From positions 1-64,000 of the forward strand of contig NZ_DALZFB010000004.1 of assembly GCF_031979925.1 (NCBI RefSeq): a stretch of DNA of 64,000 nt, in the 5' to 3' direction. Position 1 is the stretch's first letter; each line of letters opens with the position of its first letter. Source of the DNA: Pseudescherichia sp031979925. Its GTDB lineage: Bacteria > Pseudomonadota > Gammaproteobacteria > Enterobacterales > Enterobacteriaceae. The notes beneath the pieces are model-generated. The model did no database searches. It was not told the origin of the DNA and saw only the letters and a program-made list of their open reading frames with translations. Position numbers and translations under genes: made by a program. Shown here one piece after another: positions 61,793-64,000 of this stretch.

Positions 61793-61983
61793 AGCGAACC
61801 GGATGGTGAATTGTCATACAACTGTAACACTTAACCCTGCTCCGGCAGCGTTTTTGTTTTGCAATGAAACGTGATCGTTCACGCATTTTCATCGCCGCTG
61901 CGATAAAACGATTGTCACGCCGCACAAGCTGTGTTTGTATAAATTCAGCTAATAAATACACAACACAACAAAACAGGCCCCTA
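61793..61983. promoter_or_regulatory. ilvBN promoter region
   Basis: It holds a palindrome CGTGATCGTTCACG (61870-61883) and a promoter-like TTGTCA (61912-61917) with TATAAA (61938-61943), though the 20-bp spacing is long. E. coli ilvBN is CRP-activated; the palindrome has N4 rather than N6 between the GTGA/TCAC arms, so a CRP role is uncertain. Confidence 0.45.
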
Positions 61984-62082
61984 ATGAACCCAGCCATGCT
62001 GACATCGACTCTACTACGCACCGCGCCATCTGCCGCGGTCGTCGTCGTGCGTGTGGTGGTGGTCGTCGGCATAGCGCCGTAG
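61984..62082 (+). CDS. ivbL: ilvBN operon leader peptide IvbL
   Basis: 32 residues ending in two Val runs and 'GIAP' ('AAVVVVRVVVVVGIAP'), with Leu codons earlier, matching E. coli IvbL. Ribosome stalling at the Val (and Leu) codons prevents formation of the downstream terminator, so the operon responds to Val/Leu supply. Confidence 0.96.
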   Translation: MNPAMLTSTLLRTAPSAAVVVVRVVVVVGIAP

Positions 62083-62102
62083 GGTCCGGAACACACGATT
62101 CC

Positions 62103-62136
62103 AAAACCCCGCCGGCGCAAACCGGGCGGGGTTTTT
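62103..62136 (+). terminator. ilvBN attenuator
   Basis: AACCCCGCC (62105-62113) pairs with GGCGGGGTT (62125-62133) and runs into five T, 22 bp after ivbL. This is the leader terminator of the attenuation system. Confidence 0.93.
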
Positions 62137-62182
62137 CGTTTAGACCGCCCGGAAAGTCGGCCCAGAATTAAAGGACTGGAGC

Positions 62183-63871
62183 ATGGCAAGTTTGGGCACA
62201 ACCTCGCAGGCAAGGCGCTTTACTGGCGCACAGTTAATCGTTCATTTACTGGAGCGCCAGGGCATCTCCATCGTCACCGGCATCCCAGGCGGCACGGTGC
62301 TGCCGCTGTACGACGCTCTGAGTCAAAGCACGCAGATCCGTCATGTCCTGGCCCGCCACGAGCAGGGTGCAGGCTTTATCGCGCAAGGCATGGCGCGCAC
62401 CCAGGGGAAACCCGCCGTCTGTATGGCCTGTAGCGGGCCGGGGGCCACTAACCTGGTGACCGCCATCGCCGACGCGCGCCTCGACTCCATTCCGCTGGTC
62501 TGCATCACGGGTCAGGTTCCCTCGTCGATGATCGGTACCGACGCGTTTCAGGAGGTGGACACCTACGGCATCTCTATCCCCATCACTAAACACAACTATC
62601 TGGTGCGCGACATCCGCGAGCTGCCGCAGGTCATTAGCGACGCGTTCCGTATTGCCCAGTCAGGCCGTCCCGGCCCGGTGTGGATAGATATTCCTAAGGA
62701 TATTCAGACCGCCGAGATCGAATTAGACATTCTACCGGAGCCAGGTGATACCGCCCCCGCCCCGGCGTTCAGCATTGAGAGCGTGCGTGAGGCGGCGGCG
62801 ATGATTAACCAGGCCCAGCGCCCGGTACTCTACCTGGGCGGCGGGGTGATCAATGCGCCGGAGCAGGTGCGGACTCTGGCGGAAAAGGCCAGTCTGCCGA
62901 CCACCATGACGCTGATGGCGCTCGGCATGCTGCCGAAACAGCATCCGCTGTCGCTGGGCATGCTGGGGATGCATGGCGCACGCAGCACCAACTTTATTCT
63001 GCACGAAGCCGATCTGCTGATAGTCATGGGCGCGCGTTTTGATGACCGGGCGATCGGCAAGACCGAAACTTTCTGCCCGAACGCCAAAATTATCCATGTC
63101 GATATCGACCGCGCCGAGCTGGGTAAAATCAAACAGCCACACTGCGCTATTCAGGGCGATGTCGGCGAGGTGTTAGAGCAGCTGATCCCGCTGATTGCAG
63201 AGGATACGCGTGACGCCTGGCGCGATACCGTGGCGCAGCTGCAACAGGAGTTTCCGGCTAACATGCCGGGCGCGGACGATCCGCTGAGCCACTATGGGTT
63301 AATTAATGCCGTCGCGGCCTGCGTTGATGACAGTGCGATTATCACCACTGACGTAGGGCAGCATCAGATGTGGACCGCTCAGGCCTATCCGCTTAACCGC
63401 CCGCGCCAGTGGCTCACCTCCGGTGGGTTAGGCACAATGGGCTTCGGCTTACCGGCAGCTATTGGCGCAGCGCTGGCCAACCCCGAACGCAAGGTGCTCT
63501 GTTTCTCCGGCGACGGCAGCCTGATGATGAACATTCAGGAGATGGCGACCGCTGCTGAAAACCAGCTCGATATCAAAATCATCCTGATGAATAACGAGGC
63601 GCTGGGGCTGGTGCATCAGCAGCAGAGCCTGTTCTACAAGCAGGGCGTGTTTGCCGCTACCTATCCCGGCATGATCAACTTTATGCAGATCGCCGCCGGG
63701 TTTGGCCTGCAAACCTGCGATTTAAACGCTGCGGCCGATCCGCACGCGGCCCTGCAGGAGATCATCTTCCGTCCGGGTCCGGCGCTGATCCATGTTCGTA
63801 CCGATGCCGAGCAAAAAGTCTATCCAATGGTTCCGCCGGGCGCGGCCAATACTGAAATGGTGGGAGAATAA
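62183..63871 (+). CDS. ilvB: acetohydroxyacid synthase I large subunit
   Basis: 562 residues, as in E. coli. ThDP-dependent enzyme making acetolactate or acetohydroxybutyrate for Val, Leu and Ile. The catalytic Glu is in 'LARHEQGAGFIAQG' and the ThDP/Mg motif is 'GDGSLMMNIQEM' ending 'ILMNN'. Requires IlvN. Start behind AAGGACTGGAGC. Confidence 0.98.
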   Translation: MASLGTTSQARRFTGAQLIVHLLERQGISIVTGIPGGTVLPLYDALSQSTQIRHVLARHEQGAGFIAQGMARTQGKPAVCMACSGPGATNLVTAIADARLDSIPLVCITGQVPSSMIGTDAFQEVDTYGISIPITKHNYLVRDIRELPQVISDAFRIAQSGRPGPVWIDIPKDIQTAEIELDILPEPGDTAPAPAFSIESVREAAAMINQAQRPVLYLGGGVINAPEQVRTLAEKASLPTTMTLMALGMLPKQHPLSLGMLGMHGARSTNFILHEADLLIVMGARFDDRAIGKTETFCPNAKIIHVDIDRAELGKIKQPHCAIQGDVGEVLEQLIPLIAEDTRDAWRDTVAQLQQEFPANMPGADDPLSHYGLINAVAACVDDSAIITTDVGQHQMWTAQAYPLNRPRQWLTSGGLGTMGFGLPAAIGAALANPERKVLCFSGDGSLMMNIQEMATAAENQLDIKIILMNNEALGLVHQQQSLFYKQGVFAATYPGMINFMQIAAGFGLQTCDLNAAADPHAALQEIIFRPGPALIHVRTDAEQKVYPMVPPGAANTEMVGE

Positions 63872-63874
63872 GCC

Positions 63875-64000
63875 ATGCCACAATCAACACATGACAACGT
63901 TATTCTGGAACTCACCGTCCGCAACCACCCTGGGGTGATGACCCACGTCTGCGGTCTCTTTGCCCGGCGCGCCTTTAACGTCGAGGGCATTCTCTGTCTG
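63875..64000 (+). CDS. ilvN: acetohydroxyacid synthase I small subunit, partial at window edge
   Basis: First 42 codons only, cut by the window end. 'LELTVRNHPGVMTHVCGLFA' is the start of the ACT domain that carries valine feedback sites. It begins 3 bp after ilvB. Confidence 0.96.
   Translation, partial: MPQSTHDNVILELTVRNHPGVMTHVCGLFARRAFNVEGILCL

Overview
The window is a stretch of an enterobacterial chromosome (Enterobacteriaceae, gamma-proteobacteria) spanning the replication origin. Gene order and protein sequences follow the E. coli/Salmonella/Enterobacter/Klebsiella pattern closely, with REP-type repeats, an E. coli-like oriC and an rrn-type P1 promoter. It is not E. coli: asnA, the tna operon, bgl, yidB, dsdCXA and tisB/istR are not at their E. 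coli positions. An Enterobacter, Lelliottia, Leclercia or Citrobacter relative fits, but I cannot fix the genus from sequence alone.

Layout. 1-66 carries a minus-strand rrn P1 promoter reading out of the window. 217-2330 is yieP-hsrA. 2327-8130 is the ribose operon rbsDACBKR (minus strand) behind two RbsR-type operators. Kup (potassium uptake) and ravA-viaA diverge at 10186-10402. asnC and mioC lead into oriC (about 14382-14660), followed by mnmG and rsmG. 17998-24898 is the complete ATP synthase operon atpIBEFHAGDC. 24899-25599 is a long gap holding an unrecognised 23-codon ORF with CRP-like palindromes. Then come glmUS, the phosphate system pstSCAB-phoU behind two Pho boxes, yieH, adeP, chrR and yieE.

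37405-38260 is an AT-rich spot with one unrecognised gene where E. coli has tnaCAB. 38323-42142 (minus) is mnmE-yidC-yidD-rnpA-rpmH, and opposite it runs dnaA-dnaN-recF-gyrB. yidA, the D-galactonate operon dgoRKADT with DgoR-like operators, yidR, yidQ, the small heat-shock pair ibpA-ibpB with RNA-thermometer leaders, and yidH-yidG follow. The right end holds a secreted glycosidase-like gene whose 3' end runs antisense into emrD, an EamA-type transporter, and the ivbL leader with ilvB and the start of ilvN (cut by the window edge).

Most of the window is conserved housekeeping: replication start (oriC, DnaA, DnaN, RecF, GyrB), ribosome and tRNA modification (RpmH, RnpA, MnmE, MnmG, RsmG), membrane insertion (YidC, YidD), energy (F1Fo) and cell-wall precursor supply (GlmU, GlmS). 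The less ordinary points are the small CRP-flanked ORF after atpC, loss of asnA between viaA and asnC, the glycosidase-like gene that reads through emrD's terminator, the orphan gene at the tna position, a perfect hairpin over the yidR translation start, a variant DnaA box R4 in oriC, and a long palindrome splitting dgoD from dgoT. I found no tRNA, rRNA gene, CRISPR array, insertion sequence or prophage.
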